Assembly: GCA_041397845.1 (NCBI GenBank)
Contig: JAWKVW010000014.1
Coordinates: 32,083-96,082 of the forward strand
Reading direction: 5' to 3'
Origin: JAKPQE01 sp041397845
Lineage (GTDB): Bacteria > Pseudomonadota > Alphaproteobacteria > Rhizobiales > JAKPQE01
Length of the DNA: 64,000 bases
The notes under the pieces are model-generated. The model made no database searches, was not told where the DNA came from, and saw only the letters and a program-made list of their open reading frames with translations. A program made the position numbers and the translations under genes. Each line of letters begins with the position of its first letter. Position 1 is the first letter of the stretch. This document shows positions 34,200-44,175 of the stretch, piece after piece.

Positions 34200-34696
34200 A
34201 TGAGAATGGACAAACGTGTTCTGGCGATCGCAGCGCGCTTCTCGCCGGCGGCCTTTTCTCGAGCAGCGGTGCGCTCGCCGACTGGCAGACGCAGCGCTAC
34301 GACGGCGGCGAGGGGGCAGCGGCAAGCCTGCGCATGGGCAAGTACAATCTGTCGCTCAGTTGCAGCCGCAGCCAGCGGCCGTCGCTGCAGTTCACGCTTG
34401 TCGGCAAGTCCTTTCCCAATCTCCATGCAAGCGACGATGTCGAAGCCAGTCTCGCCTTCCGCTTCGTTCTCGAGGGCGGGGCGAGCTACACGGAGCGTTT
34501 TTCGGCCTGGTACTATGGCGGCGACGGGGCCTGGACCGGCCAGATCGCCGTCGGTGAAGCGTTCCTCGTTGCCTTCGAGAAGGCGGGCGAGATGCAGCTT
34601 CTCAATCCGAAGGGCGGGGTGGTGCTGACCTTTCCGATGCGCGGCAGCGGCAAGGCCGGCAAGGCATTCCGGCAGGATTGCCGGCTCGGCGACTGA
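34200..34696 (+). CDS. Exported hypothetical protein (one frameshift)
   Basis: About 165 residues. The start at 34200 (GCAGGGGAATG) gives MRMDKRVLAIAA; a shift at about 34233 joins LLAGGLFSSSGALADWQTQ, which completes a signal peptide cleaved after ALA. The mature part is a likely beta-rich domain (YNLSLSCSRSQRPSLQFTLV, FSAWYYGGDGAWTGQIAV) with two Cys, one near the start and one near the end (FRQDCRLGD). I do not recognise the family. No EcfG promoter is seen upstream; a terminator separates it from the CsbD-like gene. Confidence 0.68.
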
Positions 34697-34811
34697 TCGG
34701 GGGGCGTTCGGGACTGCGACCTTTAGCCCATTTGCTGATCTGCAGCGTTTGAAAGAGGCGCCCTATAAATGGGGGGCAACTTCCTTCCGACAGGAATTCA
34801 GGAGACACAAC

Positions 34812-35345
34812 ATGGCTTTTCTCACCCGCGTTCCCGACGCGGTCTTCAAGACCCGCGTGCGCAACGAGGCCCTTGGCGGCGACAATCCGTTCGAGTGGCG
34901 CGACGTCTCGACCGCCGACCTCTTCAAGGGCAAGCGCGTCGTCGTCTTCTCGCTGCCGGGCGCGTTCACGCCGACCTGCTCGACCAGCCATCTGCCGCGC
35001 TATGAAGCGCTCTATCCGGAGTTCAAGGCGCTCGGCATCGACGAGATCATCTGCATCTCGGTGAACGACGCCTTCGTCATGTTCCAGTGGGGCAAGCACC
35101 AGAACCGCAAGAACGTGTTCCTGCTGCCGGACGGCAATGGCGAGTTCACCCGCAAGATGGGCATGCTCGTCGACAAGTCGAACCTCGGCTTCGGCATGCG
35201 CTCCTGGCGCTATGCCATGGTCGTCAAGGACTGCGAGATCGAGCAGATGTTCATCGAGCCGAGCTATTCGGACAACTGCCCGACCGATCCGTTCGAGGTC
35301 AGCGACGCCGATACGGTTCTGGCCTGGGTGAAGGCGAACAGCTAA
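34812..35345 (+). CDS. Peroxiredoxin (Prx5-type)
   Basis: A thiol peroxidase of 177 residues that reduces hydrogen peroxide and organic hydroperoxides. The peroxidatic Cys56 lies in the signature SLPGAFTPTCSTSHLPRY; the thioredoxin-fold partner blocks VNDAFVMFQWGK and MRSWRYAMVV are typical of the Prx5/AhpC-TSA subgroup. Two further Cys (KDCEIEQ and SDNCPTD) may resolve the sulfenic acid. The start at 34812 has AGGAGACACAAC upstream. No glutaredoxin domain is fused. It stands alone between terminators. Confidence 0.94.
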   Translation: MAFLTRVPDAVFKTRVRNEALGGDNPFEWRDVSTADLFKGKRVVVFSLPGAFTPTCSTSHLPRYEALYPEFKALGIDEIICISVNDAFVMFQWGKHQNRKNVFLLPDGNGEFTRKMGMLVDKSNLGFGMRSWRYAMVVKDCEIEQMFIEPSYSDNCPTDPFEVSDADTVLAWVKANS

Positions 35346-35405
35346 GCGAGAGGCGATTGTCGTCGGCCGGTGATGCGACCGGCGGACGGCATGCTTTCGT
35401 CCCGA

Positions 35406-35438
35406 AAGGCCCGCGACCGGGGTTCGGCCGCGGGCCTT
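35406..35438 (+). terminator. Stem-loop after peroxiredoxin gene
   Basis: AAGGCCCGCG and CGCGGGCCTT form a 10-bp stem around a 13-base loop, ending in TT with a weak T tract. Confidence 0.68.
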
Positions 35439-35540
35439 GCCTTGTCAGGCGGCGGCGGGAAGCGTCATCGACAATTCACATCGCCGGTCTATCCGCTCGT
35501 GATCCTGCCGAATCTCGGCTGCAGTCATCGGGAGCGGAAC

Positions 35541-36776
35541 TTGTCTGACGCCGTCGCCATTTCCACCAAACGTGAAACCGCCCGGCGCCTTCGCGACGCC
35601 GTCGGCGCGGGCTCGATCGCCTCGCGCACGGGGCTGTTCGACCATCTGTTCGCGCTTGCCTTCTCCGGCCTCGTCTATGCCCAGATCTGGGAGGATCCGG
35701 AGGCGGACATGGAGGCGCTGGAAATCGGCCCCGACGATCACGTCGTGACGATCGCCTCGGGCGGCTGCAATGTGATGTCCTATCTCGTCGACCGGCCGCG
35801 GAAAATCACGGCCGTCGATCTCAATCCGGCGCATGTGGCACTGACCCGGCTGAAGGCGACGGCGGCGCAGGCGCTGCCGGACCACGAGGCGTTCTTCCGG
35901 TTTTTCGGCGAGGCGCATCAGGTCGGGAACATCGCGCTGTTCGACCGCTATCTTGCCGACCGGCTCGATCCGGGCGCGCGCAAATACTGGCAGGCGCGCC
36001 GGCTCGGCGGCCGGCGGATCGAGATGTTTGCCGGCAATATTTATGCGCATGGCCTGCTCGGGCGGTTCATCGGCATCGCCCATGGCATCGGCCGGCTTTA
36101 TGGCGTTGATCCCGCCGTGATGCTCGAAGCGCGGTCGCGGGCCGAGCAACTGGCGATTTTCGAGGAGCGGATCGCGCCGCTGTTCCAGCGCGGCTTGCTG
36201 CGCTGGCTCGTCGGCCGGACGATATCGCTCTACGGTCTCGGCATTCCGCCGGCCCAGTATGCGGCGCTCGCCGGCGACCGGCACATGGCCGACGTGCTTC
36301 TGGAGCGGTTGCGCCGGCTTTCCTGCGATTTCGACCTGAAAGACAGCTATTTCGCGCATCAGGCGTTCGCGCGCGGCTATGGCGAGGCGCTGCCGCCCTA
36401 TCTGCAGGGGCGGCATTTCGAGGCGGTCCGCGAGAGTGCCGACCGGGTGCAGGTGCTGCACCGCTCGATGACGGAGTTCCTGGCCGGCGAGGCCGAGGCG
36501 AGCGTCGATCGCGTCATCCTGCTCGACGCGCAGGACTGGATGAGCGATGACCAGCTCGGCGAGCTCTGGGCGGAAATCACGCGGACGGCACGGCCGGGCG
36601 CGCGGGTCATCTTCCGCACCGCCGCCGAGCCGGACCTGCTGCCGGGCCGGGTGCCGGAGGAAATCCTCGGCCGCTGGCGGTACGATGGCGAGGGTTCGGC
36701 GCGCGGCCACGCCCGCGACCGCTCCGGCATCTATGGCGGCTTCCATCTCTACCGGCTGCGGGGGGCGGGCGAATGA
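35541..36776 (+). CDS. btaA: SAM:diacylglycerol 3-amino-3-carboxypropyltransferase BtaA
   Basis: First enzyme of diacylglyceryl-trimethylhomoserine (DGTS) betaine-lipid synthesis, which lets bacteria replace phospholipids when phosphate is scarce. The TTG start at 35541 has GGGAGCGGAAC upstream and gives 411 residues, the family norm. Motifs are LFDHLFALAFSGLVYAQIWE, the SAM-binding TIASGGCNVMSYL and ITAVDLNPAHVALT, and C-terminal FRTAAEPDLLPGR. It overlaps btaB by four bases. A Pho box was not recognised in the 100 bases upstream. Confidence 0.93.
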   Translation: MSDAVAISTKRETARRLRDAVGAGSIASRTGLFDHLFALAFSGLVYAQIWEDPEADMEALEIGPDDHVVTIASGGCNVMSYLVDRPRKITAVDLNPAHVALTRLKATAAQALPDHEAFFRFFGEAHQVGNIALFDRYLADRLDPGARKYWQARRLGGRRIEMFAGNIYAHGLLGRFIGIAHGIGRLYGVDPAVMLEARSRAEQLAIFEERIAPLFQRGLLRWLVGRTISLYGLGIPPAQYAALAGDRHMADVLLERLRRLSCDFDLKDSYFAHQAFARGYGEALPPYLQGRHFEAVRESADRVQVLHRSMTEFLAGEAEASVDRVILLDAQDWMSDDQLGELWAEITRTARPGARVIFRTAAEPDLLPGRVPEEILGRWRYDGEGSARGHARDRSGIYGGFHLYRLRGAGE

Positions 36777-37444
36777 GCGATATCGCCGAGCCGCAGCATC
36801 AGGTCCTGATGGACCGGGTTTATCGCTATCAGCGGCACATTTACGACGCGACGCGGAAATACTACCTGCTTGACCGGGACCGGCTGATTGCCGAATTGCA
36901 GCCGCCGGCGGGCGGGCGGGTGCTCGAGGTCGGCTGCGGCACGGGGCGCAATCTCGTCGCGGTCGCGCGGCGCTATCGGGATGCGCGGGTGCACGGCTTC
37001 GACATCTCGCTTGAGATGCTGGAATCGGCGGCCGGTGCTGTCGAGAAGGCCGGGCTCGTCGGCAAGGTCCGGCTTGCCCATGGCGATGCGACGAAGACCG
37101 ATCCGCGCCGGACGTTCAATGTCGGCGGGTTCGAGCGCATCTATTTCTCCTACACGCTGTCGATGATCCCCGACTGGCGGGCGGCACTCGACCAGATGGT
37201 CGACGCGCTGGCGCCGGGCGGCAGCCTGCATATCGTCGATTTCGGAACACTTTCCGATCTGCCGGGCGGGTTCCGCGCCGGGCTGACGCGCTGGCTGTCA
37301 TGGTTTCACGTCGAGCCGCGGGCCGGGCGTATCGTCGTCGCGCTGAAGGCGATCGCGCGGGAGCGCGGCTATGAGCTCAGCGTGCAGTCGACGCGGGCGA
37401 GCTATTCGCTGCTGGCGACGCTGCGGCGGCCGATGGCGAACTAA
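36773..37444 (+). CDS. btaB: SAM-dependent N-methyltransferase BtaB
   Basis: Second enzyme of DGTS synthesis: three methylations of diacylglyceryl-homoserine. The 223 residues form a class I methyltransferase with motif I VLEVGCGTGRNLVAVA (about residues 49-64), the acidic HGFDISLEML and a post-motif IYFSYTLSMIPDW. Coupled to btaA by ATGA. Its last 68 bases overlap the end of the convergent hydrogenase protease gene. Confidence 0.93.
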   Translation: MSDIAEPQHQVLMDRVYRYQRHIYDATRKYYLLDRDRLIAELQPPAGGRVLEVGCGTGRNLVAVARRYRDARVHGFDISLEMLESAAGAVEKAGLVGKVRLAHGDATKTDPRRTFNVGGFERIYFSYTLSMIPDWRAALDQMVDALAPGGSLHIVDFGTLSDLPGGFRAGLTRWLSWFHVEPRAGRIVVALKAIARERGYELSVQSTRASYSLLATLRRPMAN

Positions 37445-37874
37445 GCTCGAGGCGAATGGCCGCGACGAGTGCGTCTATGGCGCGCTCGACGGCAGCATCG
37501 AGGGGGGCACCGAAATCGAAGCCGGCGCCCTCGATGCCGTAGATCGTTAAATTCGCCGGCAAAGTATCTATGGCGCGTGCGGTCTCGATCGCTTCGGCAA
37601 CGCCGAAGGCGTGGCTCGAATAGTGAAAGGCACCGGCCGGCAGGGTCTCGCTTGCGGCATCGAAACGCCGGATCGTGCCGGGCGCGGCGCCGGAGCGCAT
37701 GGCGTCGATGACGATGACGTCCGCCGCTCCTTCAAGAGTTTCAAGCAGGCGGGTGCCGTCGCCATCGAGCTCGATCACCTCAAGACCGAGGTCAAGCGCG
37801 GCAAGGCGCTCGGCAACCAGCGGGCCGGCGGCGTCGTCGCCGCGCAGCCGGTTGCCGATGCCGATGATGCGCAT
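37377..37874 (-). CDS. Hydrogenase maturation protease
   Basis: Endopeptidase of the HyaD/HybD/HycI family that removes the C-terminal peptide of the NiFe large subunit after nickel insertion. The 165 residues begin IIGIGNRLRGDDAAGPLVAE, with the Asp of GDDAAG, the mid-chain IDAMRSGAAPG and the SSHAFGVAEA block holding the metal-binding His. It follows the large subunit by 11 bases. The C-terminal Ser/Ala/Pro-rich tail is longer than typical and runs through the end of the btaB gene on the other strand. Confidence 0.9.
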   Translation of the reverse strand: MRIIGIGNRLRGDDAAGPLVAERLAALDLGLEVIELDGDGTRLLETLEGAADVIVIDAMRSGAAPGTIRRFDAASETLPAGAFHYSSHAFGVAEAIETARAIDTLPANLTIYGIEGAGFDFGAPLDAAVERAIDALVAAIRLELSSPSAAAASPAANSSPASTAR

Positions 37875-37885
37875 CGCCCTTGCCT

Positions 37886-39211
37886 TCAGACCCGCTCGAC
37901 GGTCAGGTCGAGGAAGTGGGTGGCGCAGGAGATGCAGGGGTCGTAGTTGCGGATCGTCTGCTCGCAGCGCCATTTCAGCGCCTCGTCGTCGAGGTCGAGG
38001 TTGCGGGCGATGACGCCGGCAAGGTCGGTCTCGATCTGCGGCTGGTTCTGCGAGGTCGGCGGCACGATGGTCGCCGAGAGGATGCGGCCCTCGTCGTCGA
38101 GCTCATAGGAGTGCCAGCAGATGCCGCGCGGCGCCTCGGTGACGCCGAAGCCGCGTCCGGCGCGGGGCTCGATGGCGACGCGGGGCGCGTCCGGTTCCTC
38201 ATAGCCGGCGACGATGCGCAGTGCTTCCTCGCAGGCGTAGAACGTTTCGACCATTCGCACGAGGATCGAGCGGAACGGGTTGGTGACGACGTCGCCAAGG
38301 CCGACTTCGCGGGCAAGGTCGCGCGCTGCCGGCGAGAGGTCGGCGGCGTTGTTGTTGTAGCGCGCGATCGGGCCGACGAGATAGGCCGAGCCGTCGCGCA
38401 TGCGGCCATGCAGGGCATTCGAGTGGGCAACATGCTCCTCGAAGAAGTGATCCGGGAAATCGGCGACGGCGATATCGAGGCCGCGATTGGAGACGAGGGT
38501 GCCGTCCTCGATGGCGTAGGCGCCGGGCGTCTTCATCGAAACGCAGGTGTAGTCGTAGTCGAAGTCCGGATAGTCGAAGCCGGCGAAGGCCTTGGCCAGG
38601 GTGGCGGAGGCCTCGATGCCGAACTCGATCTCGCCGAGCAGGGCCTGCAGGTCGCGCTTCCTCGGCACCTTGTAGAAGCCGCCGACGCAAAGATTGACCG
38701 GGTGGACGGCGCGGCCGCCGACGGCCTCCAGAATGGTGTTGCCGAGCTTCTTCAGGCGCAGCGCCGCCTTGACGGCGTCCGGATTGGCCTTGGCGAAGGC
38801 AAAGGCATCCGGCATGCCGAGAAAGTCCGGGGCGTGCAGCATGGCGGCGTGCAGGACGTGGCTCTCGATCCATTCGCCGCAATAAATGAGCCGGCGAAGG
38901 TCCGCGAGGGCGCCGTCGACGGTGACGCCGAGGGCGTCCTCCATGGCGCGGGAGGCGCCGAGCATGTAGGCGATCGGACAGATGCCGCAGATGCGGGCGG
39001 TGATGTCCGGCGCATCGCCATAGGGGCGGCCGCGCAGCAGCGCCTCGAAGAAACGCGGCGGCTCGAAGATGCGGAACTTCACGTCCTCGATGACGTCGTT
39101 TTTGACGCGGACATAGAGGGCGCCTTCGCCTTCGACGCGGGCGAGGGCATCGACCTTGATGACGCGGCCGGGCCGGTCGCGGTCGGGGTTTCTCGTCTCA
39201 ACGCGGCTCAT
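37886..39211 (-). CDS. NiFe hydrogenase large (alpha) subunit, group 3b-like
   Basis: Catalytic subunit holding the NiFe(CN)2CO site. The 441 residues carry the L1 motif ARICGICPIAYML (about 70-82) and the L2 motif DPCISCATH near the end, both with the two Cys ligands. The extension after L2 (FLDLTVERV) is the peptide removed by the neighbouring protease, although the usual His position is in CATH itself. Relatives are the cytoplasmic bidirectional NAD(P)-linked sulfhydrogenases. It overlaps the small subunit by 14 bases. Confidence 0.94.
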   Translation of the reverse strand: MSRVETRNPDRDRPGRVIKVDALARVEGEGALYVRVKNDVIEDVKFRIFEPPRFFEALLRGRPYGDAPDITARICGICPIAYMLGASRAMEDALGVTVDGALADLRRLIYCGEWIESHVLHAAMLHAPDFLGMPDAFAFAKANPDAVKAALRLKKLGNTILEAVGGRAVHPVNLCVGGFYKVPRKRDLQALLGEIEFGIEASATLAKAFAGFDYPDFDYDYTCVSMKTPGAYAIEDGTLVSNRGLDIAVADFPDHFFEEHVAHSNALHGRMRDGSAYLVGPIARYNNNAADLSPAARDLAREVGLGDVVTNPFRSILVRMVETFYACEEALRIVAGYEEPDAPRVAIEPRAGRGFGVTEAPRGICWHSYELDDEGRILSATIVPPTSQNQPQIETDLAGVIARNLDLDDEALKWRCEQTIRNYDPCISCATHFLDLTVERV

Positions 39212-39977
39212 GGCGTTCGGCCTCCTTTGCAAAGGCGGGGGCGGCGGCGTTGAAGCTCTGGAACATTTCCCGGACGCGGCGCTCGCCGGTGCCGGTCGCC
39301 AGGAAGCGATCGGCAAGGCTGGCGGTGTTCGGGGTTTCCTTCGGGCCGAAGCAGGAATAGCAGCCGCGGTCGACGGACGGGCAAAGGTTGCCGCAGCCGG
39401 CCTGGGTGACCGGGCCGAGGCAGGGCTCGCCCCTGGCGACCATGACGCAGACGGTGCCGCGCATCTTGCATTCGAGGCATTCGGAATGGCGCGGCACGCG
39501 CGGCTGGCGTCCGGCGAGGAGGGCCGAGATGACCTCCAGAAGCTGGTGCTTGTTGACCGGACAGCCGCGCAGCTCGAAATCGACCGGGATGTGGTCGGCG
39601 ATCGGCGTCGAGGTGGCGAGTGTGTCGATGAACTCCGGGCGGGCATAGACTGTGCGGACGAACTCGTCGACGTCGCGGCCATTGCGCAGGGCCTGGATGC
39701 CGCCGCCGGTGGCGCAGGCGCCGATGGCGATGACGATCTTCGACTGCTTGCGGACGCGGCGGATGCGCTCGGCGTCGTGCTCGTTGCCGATTGAGCCCTC
39801 GACGAGGGAGACATCATAGGGGCCACGCACCTGGGCACGCGTCGCCTCGAGGAATTCAGCGATCTCGATGGTCTCGGCGACGGCCAGCAACTCATCTTCG
39901 CAGTCGAGCAGGCTCAACTGGCAGCCATCGCAGGAGGAGAACTTCCAGACCGCGAGCTTCGGTTTCTTCGCAGCCAT
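39198..39977 (-). CDS. NiFe hydrogenase small (delta) subunit
   Basis: Iron-sulfur electron-transfer subunit of the cytoplasmic hydrogenase. The 259 residues begin KLAVWKFSSCDGCQLSLLDC, where Cys16 and Cys19 bind the proximal cluster, followed by IGACATGGGIQ, LRGCPVNKHQ, and medial/distal cluster Cys in ECLECKMRG, GCGNLCPSVDRGCYSCFG. There is no Tat leader, so it stays in the cytoplasm, as expected for group 3. It follows the gamma subunit by three bases. Confidence 0.94.
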   Translation of the reverse strand: MAAKKPKLAVWKFSSCDGCQLSLLDCEDELLAVAETIEIAEFLEATRAQVRGPYDVSLVEGSIGNEHDAERIRRVRKQSKIVIAIGACATGGGIQALRNGRDVDEFVRTVYARPEFIDTLATSTPIADHIPVDFELRGCPVNKHQLLEVISALLAGRQPRVPRHSECLECKMRGTVCVMVARGEPCLGPVTQAGCGNLCPSVDRGCYSCFGPKETPNTASLADRFLATGTGERRVREMFQSFNAAAPAFAKEAERHEPR

Positions 39978-39980
39978 CTC

Positions 39981-40853
39981 TCAAAGCTCCCGAATCGGGT
40001 TCAGATGGGCAATCCGGTCATGCCGGAACACCGGGCCGTCGCGGCAGACGAACTCGCCGCCCCACTGGCAATGACCGCAGAAGCCGACGGCGCATTTCAT
40101 GTTGCGTTCCATCGACACGTAGATGCGGTCATCGGCGACGCCGCGCCGGGACAACATCTCGACGGAGAAGCGCATCATCACCTCGGGTCCGCAGACCATG
40201 GCGATGGTGTGGGCCGGGTCGAACTCGATGCGATCGATGAGCTTGGTGACGACGCCGACACGGCCGAGCCAGTCGGGCGTGGCACGATCGACGGTGGCGT
40301 CGACGTCCATGGAAAACATGCCGCGCCAGCGCTGCACTTCCTCGGGAAAGAGCATGTCGGCCGGCGTGCGGGCGCCATAGAGGACGGCGACCTTGCCGAA
40401 GCGGTGACGGTTGGCGATGGCGTTGAGGATGGCCGGGCGGAGCGGGGCAAGGCCGACGCCGCCGGCAACGAAGACGACGTCGTGGCCTTCGGCCTCGGTG
40501 GTCGGCCAGGGTTTGCCGTAAGGGCCGCGCACGGCGACCATGGTGCCGGGCCGGGCCTCGCAGAGGGCGGCCGAGACCTTGCCGACGGCGCGGATGGTGT
40601 GGACGAGGCGGCTGCCGTCGGCGGCGTCGCCGGAGATCGAGATCGGAACCTCGCCGACGCCATGGGCATAGATCATGTTGAACTGGCCGGGGGCGAAGAC
40701 GAAGGGCGCTCCGTCCTCGGCAACGAGGTCGAGGGTGAAGGTGTCGACCGTCTCGCGCCGTCTGCGGACGACGCGGAAGGGGCGCGGCACCATCGGATCG
40801 GTCGCGGGGCCGGCGGTGCCGGGGTCCGCGAGCCGTGCGCCGGCGGGTTTCAT
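39981..40853 (-). CDS. Hydrogenase gamma subunit, FAD/NAD(P)-binding reductase
   Basis: It links the hydrogenase to NAD(P). The 290 residues form a ferredoxin-NADP reductase-like unit: a flavin-binding barrel (FVFAPGQFNMIYAHG, VRGPYGKPWP), the nucleotide-binding VVFVAGGVGLAPLRP, MVCGPEVMMRF and a C-terminal 2Fe-2S Cys cluster (CAVGFCGHCQWGGEFVC). This is the PyrK/HyhG-type arrangement. It overlaps the cyclic-nucleotide-binding gene upstream by four bases (ATGA). Confidence 0.93.
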   Translation of the reverse strand: MKPAGARLADPGTAGPATDPMVPRPFRVVRRRRETVDTFTLDLVAEDGAPFVFAPGQFNMIYAHGVGEVPISISGDAADGSRLVHTIRAVGKVSAALCEARPGTMVAVRGPYGKPWPTTEAEGHDVVFVAGGVGLAPLRPAILNAIANRHRFGKVAVLYGARTPADMLFPEEVQRWRGMFSMDVDATVDRATPDWLGRVGVVTKLIDRIEFDPAHTIAMVCGPEVMMRFSVEMLSRRGVADDRIYVSMERNMKCAVGFCGHCQWGGEFVCRDGPVFRHDRIAHLNPIREL

Positions 40854-41318
40854 CTACCGTTCTCCGTCGCGTAAAGGTCGACGAGCTGCAGGCGGGCGCC
40901 GAGCAGGCGGCGGGACATCACCGGCAGGAAGCGGCGCATGAGCTGGTAGCCGACCTCGTGATCGGCCTCCATCTTGCCGCGCAGGCACGTGGCGTCGAAC
41001 GAGAGGCCGCGCACGACGCCGCGACAGCGGGCGTCGTAGCTCCACTTGTAGGGCGGCACCATCCACGACCAGCCGAGCGCGTCGCCCGGATGCAGCGTCT
41101 CGAAGACGAGGGGCTCGCGTCCCGGGCTGTGCATCTCGAGGGCGACGTCGCCGTGGCGGATGATGAAGAAGGCGTCGGCCGCGCCGCCTTCGCGGAAGAT
41201 GAAGTCGCCGGGCCGATAGGCGACGTTCGACGCGCAACCGGCGAGAAACTCGATGGTGGCGTCGCCGAATTCCTGAAAGAACTCGATGTCCTTCAAAAGC
41301 TCGGACACGGAATGGATA

Positions 41319-41326
<8 letters not shown>
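40850..41326 (-). CDS. Cyclic-nucleotide-binding domain protein inside hydrogenase operon
   Basis: A 158-residue single-domain protein with the cNMP-binding barrel pattern (YRPGDFIFREGGAADAFFII, RHGDVALEM, LHPGDALGWSWMVPPYKW). The typical phosphate-binding RxS/A cassette is not clear. There is no DNA-binding domain; the C-terminal helix (QLMRRFLPVMSRRLLGARLQ) may dimerise or contact a subunit. It overlaps the beta gene by 8 bases and the gamma gene by 4, so it is made in step with the enzyme. A regulatory or assembly subunit is inferred. Confidence 0.85.
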
Positions 41327-42467
<1,141 letters not shown>

Positions 42468-42803
42468 TGCTGGAGTTCGATGAATCACATCCTACGCCGA
42501 TTTACCGTCATCGTGTGCGGTGCAATGTCGATATTTTGTGCAGTTGCGAGATTGTCGCGGCGCTTTCGCGAAAACCAAGGCGGCGGGCGCCATCGGTACG
42601 TGGCGCCGCTGCAATCGCAGAATGTCCTTTGGCCCGACGTGCGATCCGGAGATTGCGGATGTGGCGAATCGCCTGCCCGGAGGCCGAAAAAACTCCGTCG
42701 ATTGTCGGGCTTTTCAATCGACCAAGGTTGCCATTGCCGATTTATCGTATAAAAGTCGATTTTAACAAAGCCTAGAACAAAGGTATGAGGGAGGACATTT
42801 CAA
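42468..42803. other. Divergent region, hydrogenase operon / ABC importer
   Basis: About 336 bases without a gene. Promoters for both directions must lie here, but no EcfG, sigma-54 or exact FNR/FixK box (TTGAT-N4-ATCAA) was found. The stretch 42741-42790 before the importer is A/T-rich relative to the surroundings. AATGTCGATATTTTG at 42523-42537 resembles half of the palindrome at 63272-63287. Confidence 0.45.
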
Positions 42804-44108
42804 ATGGCAAAATCCGATTCCGGCCGCACCATTTTCGGTGGCGCGATGGACCGTCGCACGACGCTGAAGCTGATGGGCGGCGTTGCCGCCGGCGCTGCGG
42901 CGACGATGTTCCCGGCGCCGTTCGTGCGGGCCTCCAAGCCGATCAAGATCGGCTATGTCAGCCCGGCGACCGGCCCGCTCGCGGTGTTCGGCGAGCCTGA
43001 TCCGTTCACCATCGAGCAGCTCAACAAGTTCCTTTCCGGCGGCCTGAAGATCGGCGACACGAGCTATCCGGTCGAGATCATCTACAAGGACAGCCAGTCG
43101 AATTCGAACCGGGCGGCGGAAGTCGCCAACGAGCTCATCCTCAACGACGAGGTCGATATCGTCATTGCCGGATCGACGCCGGCGACGACCAATCCGGTCG
43201 CTGACCAGTGCGAGATCAACGGCATGCCGTGCGTGACCAACGACACGCCCTGGCAGCCGCATTTCTTTGGCCGCGGCGGCAAGCCGGACCAGGGTTTCGA
43301 GTGGACCTACCACTTCTTCTGGGGGCTTGAGGACATCATCGGCTCCTACACGAACCTTTGGAAGTCGATCGCCACGAACAAGGTTCTCGGTTCGCTGTGG
43401 CCGAACGATTCGGACGGCAATGCCTGGGGCGACGGCAAGATCGGCTTCCCGCCGGTGCTCGAGAAGGAGGGCTTCAAGCTCGTCGATCTCGGCCGCTACC
43501 AGACGCCGTCGGACGACTTCTCCTCCTACATTTCCGAATTCAAGAAGCAGGGCGTCGAGATCGTCACCGGCGTGGTGCCGCCGCCGGACTTCGCCAATTT
43601 CTGGTCGCAGGCCGGCCAGCAGGGCTTCAAGCCGAAGATCGTCACGGCGGCCAAGGCGAGCGAATTCCCGGCCGCGATCGAGGCTTTCGGCGAGCGCGGC
43701 GAAGGGCTGACGGTCGAGGTGTGGTGGTCGCCAAACCATCCGTTCTCCTCGGGCCTGACCGGCCAGACGTCGGCGGAGCTTGCCAAGGCCTATACCGAGG
43801 CGACGGGCCGGCCGTGGACGATGCCGCTCGGCTTCAAGCATTCGCTGTTCGAGGTTGCGCTCGACGCGCTGAAGCGGGCCGGCGGTCCGGGCAATCCGGA
43901 AGCGATCCGCGATGCGATCAAGGCAACCGACTATGCCTCGATCGTCGGGCCGATCAATTTCGCCAAGGGTCCGGTGCCGAACATCGCCAAGACGCCGCTG
44001 GTGTCGGGCCAGTGGCAGCGCGGCGCCAACGGTCTCGACCTGACGATCGTCGAGAACAGCCAGGCGCCGATGGTGCCGGTCGGCGGCGAACTGAAGCCGC
44101 TCGCCTGA
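42804..44108 (+). CDS. ABC importer substrate-binding protein, Tat-exported
   Basis: Periplasmic binding protein of the branched-chain amino acid/amide (HAAT) class, 434 residues. The N-terminus has a Tat signal (MDRRTTLKLMGG, Arg17-Arg18) and the mature part opens KIKIGYVSPATGPLAVFGE-like with VDIVIAGSTPATTNPVADQ. The four genes that follow are the LivG, LivF, LivH and LivM-type parts. Ligand unknown; family members bind amino acids, urea, amides or aromatic acids. The nearby CoA ligase and hydratase favour an organic acid. The start follows GGGAGGACATTTCAA; the ATG 15 codons later is an alternative. Confidence 0.92.
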   Translation: MAKSDSGRTIFGGAMDRRTTLKLMGGVAAGAAATMFPAPFVRASKPIKIGYVSPATGPLAVFGEPDPFTIEQLNKFLSGGLKIGDTSYPVEIIYKDSQSNSNRAAEVANELILNDEVDIVIAGSTPATTNPVADQCEINGMPCVTNDTPWQPHFFGRGGKPDQGFEWTYHFFWGLEDIIGSYTNLWKSIATNKVLGSLWPNDSDGNAWGDGKIGFPPVLEKEGFKLVDLGRYQTPSDDFSSYISEFKKQGVEIVTGVVPPPDFANFWSQAGQQGFKPKIVTAAKASEFPAAIEAFGERGEGLTVEVWWSPNHPFSSGLTGQTSAELAKAYTEATGRPWTMPLGFKHSLFEVALDALKRAGGPGNPEAIRDAIKATDYASIVGPINFAKGPVPNIAKTPLVSGQWQRGANGLDLTIVENSQAPMVPVGGELKPLA

Positions 44109-44126
44109 CGGCAGGCCGACGGGGAA

Positions 44127-44152
44127 GCGGCGGGCCCTTTCCGGTCCGCCGC
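44127..44152 (+). promoter_or_regulatory. Intercistronic stem-loop after binding-protein gene
   Basis: GCGGCGGGCC and GGTCCGCCGC form a 10-bp stem with one G-T pair around a six-base loop, 18 bases behind the stop and without a T run. Such hairpins protect upstream mRNA or partly stop transcription and allow more binding protein than transporter. Confidence 0.6.
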
Positions 44153-44175
44153 GCGGCATTCTGCAGGGGGCGGAG

